Shown in pieces: positions 1 through 8,233 of a stretch of DNA of 64,000 bases. How positions within the stretch are numbered: position 1 is the stretch's first letter; every line of letters starts with the position of its first letter. This DNA comes from Flagellimonas eckloniae. Its GTDB lineage: Bacteria; Bacteroidota; Bacteroidia; Flavobacteriales; Flavobacteriaceae. The stretch lies in contig NZ_LCTZ01000002.1 in assembly GCF_001413955.1 (NCBI RefSeq), positions 3,148,501 through 3,212,500 of the forward strand. The letters are read 5' to 3'. The notes under the pieces are model-generated. The model was not told the DNA's origin. It did no database searches and saw only the letters and a program-made list of their open reading frames with translations. Made by a program: the position numbers and the translations under genes.

Positions 1-2345
1 GTTCCAACAAAATAGATATTGTTATTACCACTTATGGAAAACCATCTCACAGATGGGCCATTTCCGGTTCCATCCGCATTTTCTTCCAAATTACCACTAA
101 TGTTTTCCCAGGTCTCTCCTGCATCCTTGCTCATAAAAAGACTTTGGATATTATAGTTGGAGAATACTGCAAAAACTCGATCAGCGTTATTTGGATCTAC
201 ATATATTTGGTTGATGTTCCCTTCAGGAAGTCCTTTTCCGGAAGAAATATCCACAGCGGGCTGGTCATCTATGTTTGCATTTTCCACTTTAAATATCATA
301 CCACTAGAAGTTCCATAATAGAGCCTATTGGCCACTGGATATTTAGACACATCCAATCCGGTAATGAGAGAGCCATCAGGAGTTGCCGTTTGGGTTTGCT
401 CTACCCAATTCACAGATGTAGGGGCATTGGAAAATAGGGGAATTTCATCCAAATTGTTATTGCGCCACATACGGTCGCCCGCTGGCATATACATAACATT
501 GTCATTGTTAGGGTCTAGCACAAAAGGAGCTACAAAGTCAAAACCACTTGCACCCGAAGGTTGCACTCTGGTAAATGAGATGAATTCTCCGTCTTCATTA
601 AAATTAAATCGGAATACAACTCCGAACTGGGCAGAAACGTATCGGGTAAGGCCGCCATCTGCTATTGCATTGTACGTACCGTCACCACCAAAGTCTTCTT
701 CCCATGGGTCATCTTCGTTCGTTGAATTCGTAAACCATGTTCCATTGTCTTGAAACCCAGCCACAACATCTTGCGTGTTTCCTTCTGGATCTATGGCTAT
801 AGCATATGGCTGTGTGGTAATATACCCGTTGTTCAAGGATGTCCAGCTTACCGGTTCTGTATTAATGGAGATATCTTCAGTTACCTGTACACCACCATCA
901 TTGGCTGAAATGACTTTGTTAGGGTTTGAAGGTAAAAAAAGAAGATTGTGTTGATCGGGATGGTGATTGGGATAAAGCGCAAAACTATCACTAAAAATAG
1001 TATAACCACCAATCCAACCCTCAAAACCAGTAGGGGTGGTAAATCCAGTTTCGGATCTATACAGGTTGGTTCCGCCAAGAAATACCAAGTCTTGATTTGT
1101 GGGATGTACCTTTATAGTCATATTGTATGCACCTTGAAGATTTAGGTCTCCTGCCACGCCACCGATATTAGTGGGAAGATTTGTGGTTAAATCTACCCAT
1201 TGTTCTTCTGGGGTTTCAGCATCAGCTTGATATCTCCATAGGAATGCCTCACCAGCATCACTAAGGTCATAAGAGAAAAAATATACACGGTTTTCATCAG
1301 AAGGGTCATATGCCATGACTGTTCTTCCGAAAGACGGAAACAAACCAGCTGGTGTAATGTTCGTCCAGGTTTCACCGTCCTGAGAAGTAAAAAAGCCGGC
1401 ATTTTCACCGCCAAAAATATCTACGGTTCCGTAAATGGTTCCGTTAGGGGTTATTATAACTTCTGTTTGACTGTCAAATCCGCTGGGTAGGACTTCTTCA
1501 AAAGATCTTGCCCCATCCTCCGATTTAAACAAACCATCAAAAGTGGCGGTGTACACATCACCATTTGCAGGATGCACGGCTATACTGTTTATCAAATCAA
1601 AAGAAGTAATCGAGGTAACATCATTATCAGAAGTGTTTCGCATTCTAAACCAGCTTCTACCATTATTATAGGACTTGTAAATACCTGATCCTTGATAAAA
1701 TGCTCCAGGCGCACCGGCGGAATTTCCATAACGTTCACCTGATGCGTAGTACCAAATATTTTGTCTTGATTTTCTCGGATCTTGGACTATAGCCGTAATA
1801 CTGGGGTTTTGCCATTTTCGGGTAACTCGTTTCCAAGTTTCCCCAGCATTAGTAGAGCGCCAGAGTCCCCCTGAAACACCTCCAGCCAAAATAATGTTTT
1901 CATTTCTACGATCAATTGCCAAAGCTCTTGTTCTTCCGCCAACGTTAACGGGTCCTCTTTCCCTGAAATAGAAATAGTTCTTTTTAGAAGCTTCCCCACC
2001 ATAGGTTTTTGCCATTTCTTGTTGAATATCTGTGGAATCGATTTTCTCAGAAAAAGCGGCTTCTTTTAAGCGAATATTATCTGGAATTTGATGGGTAAAA
2101 GGATCTTGAACCTGTCTAAATTCGTAAGCAAGCCGATCTAAAGCGCGATCTCCAACAGCCATTGGGGTAACGCCTACAGGGCCTTTTTTACTATCATAAA
2201 TTTTTGATTTTTTGTATAGATCTTGTCCTTTTTGCGGAGCATCATCATGGGTCTTTTTTAAGTTTTGCGCTTGAATCCCTGAAAAAAAGAGGAAAAAAGC
2301 AGAAAAAATTAGGAAAAACTGTTTAGTGAGTAGAGATTTTTTCAT
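1..2345 (-). CDS. Secreted beta-propeller (BNR/sortilin-like) protein, partial
   Basis: Read leftward from the ATG at 2345, the frame stays open to the window edge, giving at least 781 residues; the C-terminus lies outside. Residues 1-26 form a signal peptide (Lys-Lys start, long Phe-rich core, cleavage near IQAQ). The rest repeats short blocks of the Asp-box type, such as GLWRSTNAGETW, GIYKSYNNGRSW, GLFKSEDGARSF and SLFMSKDAGETW, each followed by phrases like 'AVHPANGDVY' or 'YDPSDENRVYF'. This pattern is typical of VPS10/sortilin-like or BNR-repeat propellers exported by Bacteroidota. Such proteins often end in a type IX secretion sorting domain, which cannot be checked here. The exact substrate is unknown; a glycoside hydrolase or peptidase role is possible but not shown. 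It is divergently oriented from the phosphoesterase at 2552. Confidence 0.85.
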   Translation of the reverse strand, partial: MKKSLLTKQFFLIFSAFFLFFSGIQAQNLKKTHDDAPQKGQDLYKKSKIYDSKKGPVGVTPMAVGDRALDRLAYEFRQVQDPFTHQIPDNIRLKEAAFSEKIDSTDIQQEMAKTYGGEASKKNYFYFRERGPVNVGGRTRALAIDRRNENIILAGGVSGGLWRSTNAGETWKRVTRKWQNPSITAIVQDPRKSRQNIWYYASGERYGNSAGAPGAFYQGSGIYKSYNNGRSWFRMRNTSDNDVTSITSFDLINSIAVHPANGDVYTATFDGLFKSEDGARSFEEVLPSGFDSQTEVIITPNGTIYGTVDIFGGENAGFFTSQDGETWTNITPAGLFPSFGRTVMAYDPSDENRVYFFSYDLSDAGEAFLWRYQADAETPEEQWVDLTTNLPTNIGGVAGDLNLQGAYNMTIKVHPTNQDLVFLGGTNLYRSETGFTTPTGFEGWIGGYTIFSDSFALYPNHHPDQHNLLFLPSNPNKVISANDGGVQVTEDISINTEPVSWTSLNNGYITTQPYAIAIDPEGNTQDVVAGFQDNGTWFTNSTNEDDPWEEDFGGDGTYNAIADGGLTRYVSAQFGVVFRFNFNEDGEFISFTRVQPSGASGFDFVAPFVLDPNNDNVMYMPAGDRMWRNNNLDEIPLFSNAPTSVNWVEQTQTATPDGSLITGLDVSKYPVANRLYYGTSSGMIFKVENANIDDQPAVDISSGKGLPEGNINQIYVDPNNADRVFAVFSNYNIQSLFMSKDAGETWENISGNLEENADGTGNGPSVRWFSISGNNNIYFVG

Positions 2346-2515
2346 AAGGTTGAGATTAAATGAATTAGCCTTTCAATATAACAAAAATCCAATGGATTGT
2401 TAAATTATTCCTACAAAGATCGACGAAATGAGGTATTAAATAAAACCCAAAATTGTCTTGAGGCCCAACAACAAAAACTATAATTTAAACTTTACGTGGA
2501 TTTTTAATGCGGTGA

Positions 2516-2523
2516 TACATTTG
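2516..2523 (+). promoter_or_regulatory. Promoter -7 element for the phosphoesterase gene
   Basis: TACATTTG matches the Bacteroidota sigma-A -7 consensus TAnnTTTG in all fixed positions. A TTTA about 21 bases upstream (2491-2494) is a weak -33 candidate. Transcription would begin near 2530, which favours the ATG at 2552 over the in-frame TTG at 2534. Confidence 0.5.
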
Positions 2524-2551
2524 TTGTGTATAATTGCTCAAAATTTACCGC

Positions 2552-3277
2552 ATGAGAACCTTAGTGATAGGTGATGTCCATTCAGGATTAAAAGCTTTGG
2601 AACAACTTTTGATTCGTGCCGAAGTTAACCAAGATGACGATCTCATTTTTTTAGGAGATTATGTGGATTCTTGGAGCACAGCTGTTGAAACCGTAGACTT
2701 TTTGATTGCCTTAAAACAACAATACAAGTGTACTTTTATCCGTGGAAATCACGATGAACTTTGTAAGGAATGGTTATTGACCAAGAAAGAAAACCCCCAA
2801 TGGTTAGCACATGGAGGAACGGCCACTCGAGATTCATATTTGAGTGCAAATCGAGAAAATTGGGAGCACCATCTGGATTTTTATGCCAATCTTGAGAACT
2901 ACCATCTCGATAAAAAAAATAGACTTTATCTGCATGCGGGCTATACTAATTTAAAAGGCGTTGAGCATGAATATTTTGATCAATTGTTTTATTGGGATAG
3001 AACACTTTGGGAACTTGCCAAGGCAATTGATCCAAACTTGACAATAACAGACACCAGTTTCCCAAAAAGGCTTACACATTATAGAGAGGTTTTCATTGGC
3101 CACACACCACTATCAAAAACGAGTGTGGTGCCTCCAGAAAAGGGAGCAAATGTTTGGAATGTTGATACAGGGGCAGCATTCAAGGGAGCTTTGACCATAA
3201 TGGATGTAGAAACAAAGGAGTTTTGGCAAAGTGACCCCGTGCATTTACTTTATCCTGGAGAAAAAGGCAGAAACTAA
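2552..3277 (+). CDS. Metallophosphoesterase, PPP (Ser/Thr phosphatase-like) family
   Basis: This 241-residue cytosolic protein carries the three metal-binding blocks of calcineurin-like phosphoesterases: GDVHS at residues 7-11, GDYVD at 35-39 and GNHDE at 65-69. A later block GHTPL fits the fourth motif. The family hydrolyses phosphomonoesters, from phosphoproteins to diadenosine tetraphosphate, using a two-metal centre; the substrate here cannot be told from sequence. I chose the ATG at 2552 because the conserved block begins five residues later and a TAnnTTTG promoter ends at 2523. An in-frame TTG at 2534 would add six residues. The gene is followed after 56 bases by the desaturase in the same direction. 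Confidence 0.85.
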   Translation: MRTLVIGDVHSGLKALEQLLIRAEVNQDDDLIFLGDYVDSWSTAVETVDFLIALKQQYKCTFIRGNHDELCKEWLLTKKENPQWLAHGGTATRDSYLSANRENWEHHLDFYANLENYHLDKKNRLYLHAGYTNLKGVEHEYFDQLFYWDRTLWELAKAIDPNLTITDTSFPKRLTHYREVFIGHTPLSKTSVVPPEKGANVWNVDTGAAFKGALTIMDVETKEFWQSDPVHLLYPGEKGRN

Positions 3278-3333
3278 CAGAATACAGCTTTTTATTAAAT
3301 AATAATGGAGACCTTTATCAAAAAAATAGAAAT

Positions 3334-4329
3334 ATGTCGTTGAAAAATATTCGGTTAGAAGTAATGCAGGCCATAGAACCACAAGTAAAGGGATTCATGG
3401 ACTCATTTCTTATACCTATAGAGGAAATATGGCAACCGAGTGATTTTTTACCAGACCCACAAAGTGATAACTTTTTTAGTGAAACGGAACAGATCCGGGA
3501 GGAGGCAAAAGAACTGGGATATGATTTTTGGGTTACCCTTGTAGCCGATACTATAACTGAAGAAGCTTTGCCTACTTACGAATCTTGGTTGATGGATGTT
3601 GAGGGAGTTGATCAACACAGTGGAAAAGAAAATGGTTGGAGCAAATGGGTAAGAGCTTGGACCGCAGAAGAAAATAGACATGGCGATGTGCTGAACAAAT
3701 ATCTGTATTTATCTGGACGTGTTAATATGCGGGAAATTGAAATGACAACACAACATTTAATTTCAGACGGTTTTGATATTGGAACGGATAGAGATCCGTA
3801 CAAAAATTTTGTCTACACTACATTTCAAGAACTGGCCACTAATATTTCCCATAAACGTGTTGGAAAAATGGCACGTCAAAAAGGAAATGTACTACTCGGA
3901 AAAATGTGTACTATTATTGCGGGAGATGAAATGCGGCATCATTTGGCGTATCGGGAATTTGTAAAGACCATTTTAGGACAAGATCCCAATGGAATGATAG
4001 AAGCTTTTGCCGATATGATGAAAAAAAAGATTGTTATGCCGGCCCATTTTTTAAGGGAATCAGGGGAGAGTATTGGAACTGCCTTTGAACAGTTTTCAGA
4101 TTGTGCACAACGACTGGGAGTTTATACAGCTCAGGATTATATTGATATTTTGAAAAAATTGAATGAATATTGGGAAGTCGGCAACTTACGTGGTCTTTCA
4201 GAACAAGCTGAAAAAGCCCGCGATTATTTAATGAAACTTCCAGATAGGCTTCAACGAATTTCTGAACGGATGAAGTTTGGCCAAGAACAATATAAGTTTA
4301 AATGGGTTGAGGCAAATGGAATGCTATAA
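3334..4329 (+). CDS. Acyl-ACP desaturase (soluble di-iron, ferritin-like)
   Basis: A 331-residue soluble protein of the plant-type stearoyl-ACP desaturase family (FA_desaturase_2), which introduces a cis double bond into acyl chains bound to acyl-carrier protein, using O2 and ferredoxin. The two di-iron ligand motifs are visible: EENRHG at residues 112-117 and DEMRHH at 198-203. Length fits the bacterial family. It would set membrane unsaturation. A strong bidirectional terminator follows directly after the stop codon, so this gene and the convergent one to the right end at the same hairpin. Confidence 0.88.
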   Translation: MSLKNIRLEVMQAIEPQVKGFMDSFLIPIEEIWQPSDFLPDPQSDNFFSETEQIREEAKELGYDFWVTLVADTITEEALPTYESWLMDVEGVDQHSGKENGWSKWVRAWTAEENRHGDVLNKYLYLSGRVNMREIEMTTQHLISDGFDIGTDRDPYKNFVYTTFQELATNISHKRVGKMARQKGNVLLGKMCTIIAGDEMRHHLAYREFVKTILGQDPNGMIEAFADMMKKKIVMPAHFLRESGESIGTAFEQFSDCAQRLGVYTAQDYIDILKKLNEYWEVGNLRGLSEQAEKARDYLMKLPDRLQRISERMKFGQEQYKFKWVEANGML

Positions 4330-4360
4330 AAAAAGACCGGCAAACAGCCGGTCTTTTTTT
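4329..4360. terminator. Bidirectional intrinsic terminator
   Basis: The stem AAAAGACCGGC pairs with GCCGGTCTTTT around an AAACA loop, flanked by A-runs on the left and T-runs on the right. It serves the desaturase on the plus strand and the operon ending at 4381 on the minus strand. Confidence 0.85.
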
Positions 4361-4380
4361 ATAATAATTTAACCACAAAA

Positions 4381-4941
4381 TTAGAATTTACCTCCTTTGT
4401 GTTCATCCTGCCATTTGATTAATTTTTTCCAAGCACCCTCATAGGCCATTTTAGATTGCATAGGCCATGAGGCAGGGTCATGGATTCGGTAGCGATCCCC
4501 ACCAGAATTAAGGACTTCTTGGCATTTATCCACAGAAGTTTCTGAAAGAGCCTTCCAGGTCTTGATTCCGAAATTATGGAAAAGCCCTTCAATTTTAGGC
4601 CCAATTCCCTCAACAACCTTAAGGTCGTCCTGCTTAATTTTTTTCCCGAAAGCAACTTTTGCGGCATTCGCGTCAAAAGCTATGGCGGCAGGTGCGGCAG
4701 CGGCTAAAGAAGCTGCGCTTTTACTTTTTGAAGTTGAACCAACTGTTTTGATTTTTTTCTGACAAGCCTCTAAATCAGCTTTTAATTTTTCATTTTTTTC
4801 TTCAAGAGCTTTAAGTTCTTCTGAATTATCAACATATGTTGAGTCCTTGCCTTTTCCAATGAGGTATCCCAGAATACCTGAAATTATTCCAACAAGTGCA
4901 GGAATGATCCAGCACCAGATATTTAGATTTTCAAAATTCAT
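4381..4941 (-). CDS. Membrane-anchored protein with helix-hairpin-helix-like C-terminal domain
   Basis: 186 residues. Residues 8-28 form one membrane segment, residues 40-66 a predicted coiled coil rich in Lys and Glu, and residues 70-92 an Ala/Ser-rich linker. The C-terminal part (about 103-186) contains VVEGIGPKIEGLFHNFGI, a helix-hairpin-helix-like signature found in the family annotated as 'flap-endonuclease-like 5' DNA nuclease' (COG3743/DUF4332-like). HhH folds usually bind DNA without sequence preference, yet here the domain is tethered to a membrane by an N-terminal helix. No catalytic residues are evident. It lies 24 bases downstream of the OmpA-like gene on the same strand, so the two are probably co-transcribed. 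Function is unknown. Confidence 0.75.
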   Translation of the reverse strand: MNFENLNIWCWIIPALVGIISGILGYLIGKGKDSTYVDNSEELKALEEKNEKLKADLEACQKKIKTVGSTSKSKSAASLAAAAPAAIAFDANAAKVAFGKKIKQDDLKVVEGIGPKIEGLFHNFGIKTWKALSETSVDKCQEVLNSGGDRYRIHDPASWPMQSKMAYEGAWKKLIKWQDEHKGGKF

Positions 4942-4965
4942 AGTAGTAAATTAATGGTTATATAA

Positions 4966-5880
4966 TTAGTTTAGTGTTACAATTGTCCTCCTGTTCTTGG
5001 CTCTTCCTTCTTCGGTGTCATTCGAGGCAATTGGAGAATCCGGTCCTTGGGAGGATGTACTTATTTTAGATTTAGCAATTCCATTTGAGATAAGATATCC
5101 CTTTACAAAATCTGCTCTTTCCTGACCAAGTTGAATATTCGTTGCCCTTACTCCAGTATTATCGGTATGCCCTACAACATTACAAACAGCTCCATCAACC
5201 TTATCTAGGTAGCTGGAAATGTCAGCGATTTTTTGTCTTTGTTCGGCAGTAAGACTGATAGCTGCTTCTCCAGTTTGGAAATATAGCACCAAAGGATTGT
5301 CCTTTATTTTCTCATAAAGTGCTTTTAATTGTTCATCAACATCTTCTGCTTCTTTTGAAATACCATAAGAAATTGGTCCTAAGAAAACAGTTTCATCTGG
5401 AATCATGTCTTCCATCACTTTTCCCATTGTATTAATTTGGGCTGATGGAATTCCACTGGAAATAAGATGGTTTTTAACCGAATTTGCCCTTGCCAATCCA
5501 AGATTGGGATAGGCAGTATGGTTTTCTTCATCAGGTGCATAAAAACCTGTGATGTTGAGGATCTTTGCGGTGTTGGCGCTTAGATAGCCCTCTAAGTTAG
5601 AAATACCATCTTTTAATTTGTTTGAAATAGGCATTAAAAAAGATGGATTGGAATGGTTAAAGTTAAAGTTGTCATTAACCTCAAGCGAATAATCCCCGTC
5701 ACTTACCGAAAAAGGATAGGATGTTGGATCGACTGATGGGATGATAGGTACTGTTTCATCTTGAATTACGTTTACACTATTTTGTGAAATCTTACATTCA
5801 CTACAAAGGTTTAGATAGAGAAACGTACCAATAATAATTACAGCAAGTATTCCCAGAAAATAGGTGGTCTTTCTTGTCAT
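4966..5880 (-). CDS. OmpA-family peptidoglycan-binding protein
   Basis: 304 residues. An N-terminal membrane helix or uncleaved signal (residues 4-24) is followed by a degenerate OmpA-like segment (about 80-150, including LGLARANSVKNHLISSGI) and a complete C-terminal OmpA domain (about 195-304) with the hallmark GHTDNTG, LGQERADFVK and AKNRRTIV. In the family the Asp and Arg of this last domain contact diaminopimelate of the cell wall. Two OmpA-like segments in one chain suggest an internal duplication in which only the second keeps the binding signature. Because it has an N-terminal anchor and no beta-barrel, it probably sits in the inner membrane and reaches the wall. It forms a pair with the HhH protein downstream. 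Confidence 0.83.
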   Translation of the reverse strand: MTRKTTYFLGILAVIIIGTFLYLNLCSECKISQNSVNVIQDETVPIIPSVDPTSYPFSVSDGDYSLEVNDNFNFNHSNPSFLMPISNKLKDGISNLEGYLSANTAKILNITGFYAPDEENHTAYPNLGLARANSVKNHLISSGIPSAQINTMGKVMEDMIPDETVFLGPISYGISKEAEDVDEQLKALYEKIKDNPLVLYFQTGEAAISLTAEQRQKIADISSYLDKVDGAVCNVVGHTDNTGVRATNIQLGQERADFVKGYLISNGIAKSKISTSSQGPDSPIASNDTEEGRAKNRRTIVTLN

Positions 5881-5987
5881 TAGTAAATATTGTTAGTGTT
5901 TAGAACACCAAAATATTAAAAAAACGCTAAAATTTGGGATTTAACCCTAAGAATCTGAGGAGATTAGAAAAAAATAGAATCCTTATA

Positions 5988-5995
5988 TATTTTTG
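5988..5995 (+). promoter_or_regulatory. Possible plus-strand promoter -7 element in intergenic region
   Basis: TATTTTTG fits TAnnTTTG. No clear TTTG -33 element lies at the usual spacing. It is the best candidate to drive the plus-strand transcript that ends at the terminator at 6191-6228, in a region where no plus-strand protein gene exists. Confidence 0.25.
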
Positions 5996-6084
5996 AAAAC
6001 AGAAAATGCAATAAAAAATACCAACCATACAATTTTCTTAACCAGTTATAATATAAGCTTTAAAAAGAATGGAAATTATAAGGA

Positions 6085-6228
6085 ACTTAGGGGTATATAT
6101 TAGGTAAGTAACCCTATTTCTCCCGACGAGGTTCCGGCATTGAAATAGGGTTAAATTTAAATTTGAGTTAGTTAAGTTGGTTTAAAGAATGCCGATTCTA
6201 TGTTCATCGAGAATCGGCTCTTTTTTTT
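6085..6228 (+). ncRNA. Candidate small RNA between two minus-strand genes
   Basis: The 346-base gap 5881-6226 has no gene. On the plus strand it shows a perfect 11-bp inverted repeat (AACCCTATTTC at 6110-6120 with GAAATAGGGTT at 6142-6152), then a GTTGGTT-containing single-stranded stretch (6171-6186), then a hairpin GCCGATTCT/AGAATCGGC (6191-6199 and 6210-6218) followed by eight T residues. The T-run lies on the plus strand only, so this is not the terminator of the minus-strand aldehyde dehydrogenase that ends at 6227. The order of parts resembles the candidate at 48863-48964. The 5' end is uncertain. No match to a named RNA family can be claimed from sequence alone. Confidence 0.4.
6191..6228 (+). 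terminator. Intrinsic terminator of the candidate small RNA
   Basis: Nine-bp perfect stem with a 10-base loop followed by TCTTTTTTTT. It points along the plus strand although both neighbouring protein genes are on the minus strand. Confidence 0.65.
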
Positions 6229-7780
6229 ATAAATCAAATTTTATGCCTTGAGCCAAGGGAAGTTCTGTGGTATAATTAATGGTGTTTGTCTGTCTTCTCA
6301 TATAGATTTTCCAGGCATCCGAACCACTTTCACGTCCTCCTCCTGTTTCTTTCTCGCCACCAAAGGCACCACCAATTTCCGCTCCTGAGGTACCTATGTT
6401 CACATTTGCAATGCCACAATCACTGCCTGAGGAAGATAAAAAATGTTCAGCTTCTCTCAAGTTATTTGTCATTATGGCCGAAGATAAGCCTTGCACAACT
6501 CCATTTTGTTGAGCTATGGCATTTTCAACATCTCCAGAATATTTTAATACATATAAAATTGGTGCAAAAGTCTCTTCCTGAACAATCTTGAATGAGTTGT
6601 TTGCCTCAACAATTGCAGGTTTTACATAGCAACTACTTTCATAACCATCACCGCTTAAAACGCCGCCTTCAACCAAAATTTTCCCGCCTTCATTTTTAGC
6701 TTCTTTCAATGCTGCCTCGTACATTTTTACGGCGTCACTATCAATCAAGGGGCCCACATGATTGGTTTCATCCAAAGGATTTCCGATTTTAAGTTGTTCA
6801 TAAGCAGAAACGATGGCATCTTTTACCTGATTGTAGATGGATTCATGTACAATAAGTCGGCGAGTTGAAGTGCAACGTTGACCAGCTGTACCCACTGCAC
6901 CAAATACCGCTCCAATAACCGTCATTTTTATATCCGCATCTGGAGTAACTATGATGGCATTGTTTCCACCGAGTTCTAAGAGTGATTTTCCAAGTCTTGC
7001 GGCAACGGCTTGGGCCACAATTTTTCCCATACGGATAGATCCCGTAGCCGATACCAATGGAATTCTATTATCAGAGGTCATCATTTCTCCCACTTTGTAA
7101 TCTCCATTGATAAGACAGGAAATGCCTTCTGGCAAATGGTTCTCTTTTAAAACTTGAACTATTATATTTTGACAGGCTACTCCACACATTGGCGTTTTTT
7201 CCGATGGTTTCCAAACACAAACATCTCCACAGACCCAGGCAAGGGCTGTGTTCCATGCCCATACAGCTACTGGAAAATTAAAGGCAGAGATAATACCAAC
7301 AACGCCTAATGGATGGTATTGTTCATACATTCTATGTCCAGGTCGTTCAGAATGCATGGTCAATCCGTGCAATTGTCTTGATAGACCTACAGCAAAATCA
7401 CAGATATCAATCATTTCCTGAACTTCACCCAACCCTTCTTGATAGGATTTTCCCATTTCATAGGAAACCAATTTCCCAAGAGGTTCTTTTAATTCACGAA
7501 GTTTTTCACCAAACTGTCTTACAATTTCGCCTCTCTGGGGAGCAGGCATTAAACGCCAATCTTTAAATGCTGAAGTAGCGGCTTCCATGACATTTTCAAA
7601 ATCTGCTTTTGAGGTGGTTGTAACTTTACCAATAAGTGCCCCATCTACAGGAGAATAGGAGGAAATTGTTTCTCCAGAACCAAAATTCTTTGAGCCGGTA
7701 GATGTACCATCATTTATTTGGGCTAACCCTAGTTGTTTTAGGGCTTCATGTATACGAAAGTTTTCTGCAATTTTTGACAT
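6227..7780 (-). CDS. ALDH7-family aldehyde dehydrogenase (aminoadipate-semialdehyde type)
   Basis: 517 residues, the usual length of the antiquitin/ALDH7 group, which oxidises alpha-aminoadipate semialdehyde in lysine breakdown with NAD(P)+. The catalytic Cys303 lies in TAGQRCTSTRRL and the general base Glu269 in LLELGGNN; the segment SAFNFPVAVWAWN (about 165-177) is characteristic of the group. The gene follows the DUF1304 membrane gene by 78 bases and the 3-hydroxyanthranilate dioxygenase on the same strand, so it may belong to an amino-acid catabolic operon. Another semialdehyde from tryptophan breakdown is an alternative substrate, because the kynurenine pathway also yields semialdehydes; ALDH7 similarity makes the lysine intermediate more likely. 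Confidence 0.88.
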   Translation of the reverse strand: MSKIAENFRIHEALKQLGLAQINDGTSTGSKNFGSGETISSYSPVDGALIGKVTTTSKADFENVMEAATSAFKDWRLMPAPQRGEIVRQFGEKLRELKEPLGKLVSYEMGKSYQEGLGEVQEMIDICDFAVGLSRQLHGLTMHSERPGHRMYEQYHPLGVVGIISAFNFPVAVWAWNTALAWVCGDVCVWKPSEKTPMCGVACQNIIVQVLKENHLPEGISCLINGDYKVGEMMTSDNRIPLVSATGSIRMGKIVAQAVAARLGKSLLELGGNNAIIVTPDADIKMTVIGAVFGAVGTAGQRCTSTRRLIVHESIYNQVKDAIVSAYEQLKIGNPLDETNHVGPLIDSDAVKMYEAALKEAKNEGGKILVEGGVLSGDGYESSCYVKPAIVEANNSFKIVQEETFAPILYVLKYSGDVENAIAQQNGVVQGLSSAIMTNNLREAEHFLSSSGSDCGIANVNIGTSGAEIGGAFGGEKETGGGRESGSDAWKIYMRRQTNTINYTTELPLAQGIKFDL

Positions 7781-7858
7781 TTATAACTTTTGATGAGTTA
7801 ATTGTTATATTTTTTCAAAATTACAAATAATAATACTGATGGAGAATGCAAAGATTTA

Positions 7859-8230
7859 TCAAATGAAATTGTGCAACAGGAGCAATAGAATTCCTATGAG
7901 TGCCGGAAGTGCTTGTACCATGAATATTTTCTTTGATACAGAAATTGCCCCATAGATTCCTGCCAGGGTAACACACCCAAGAAAAAATAGGCCAACATAA
8001 ATTTGCCATAATGTGTCTTGGATCAGAAGTGACCAAACAAGGCCAGCTGCTAAAAATCCGTTATACAGCCCTTGGTTGGCTGCCATACTTTTGGTGGGTT
8101 CAAACAAATGTTCGGGAAAATTTCGGAAGACTTTTTTTGCTTTCGTGGTCCATGCAAACATCTCTAACCATAAAAAATAGAAATGTAAAATGGCAACAAT
8201 CAGGATAATAAGTTTAGCGGCTATAATCAT
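7859..8230 (-). CDS. DUF1304 small membrane protein
   Basis: 123 residues with four hydrophobic segments (about 4-24, 52-72, 76-96, 104-122), matching the DUF1304 (COG3759) family of small integral membrane proteins. The conserved first half with 'HFYFLWLEMFAW' and 'NQGLYNGFLAAGL' is visible. The biochemical role of the family is unknown. Its start codon lies three bases after the stop of the dioxygenase gene, so translation is probably coupled. The position between two catabolic enzymes hints at a transport or membrane role in the same pathway, but this is inference. Confidence 0.8.
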   Translation of the reverse strand: MIIAAKLIILIVAILHFYFLWLEMFAWTTKAKKVFRNFPEHLFEPTKSMAANQGLYNGFLAAGLVWSLLIQDTLWQIYVGLFFLGCVTLAGIYGAISVSKKIFMVQALPALIGILLLLLHNFI

Positions 8231-8233
8231 AAT

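Noticed and set aside
1..2002. Short frames on both strands such as 328-753 (plus) and 1787-2002 (minus)
   Set aside because: They are shadows inside the long open minus-strand beta-propeller gene, which has clear repeats and a signal peptide.
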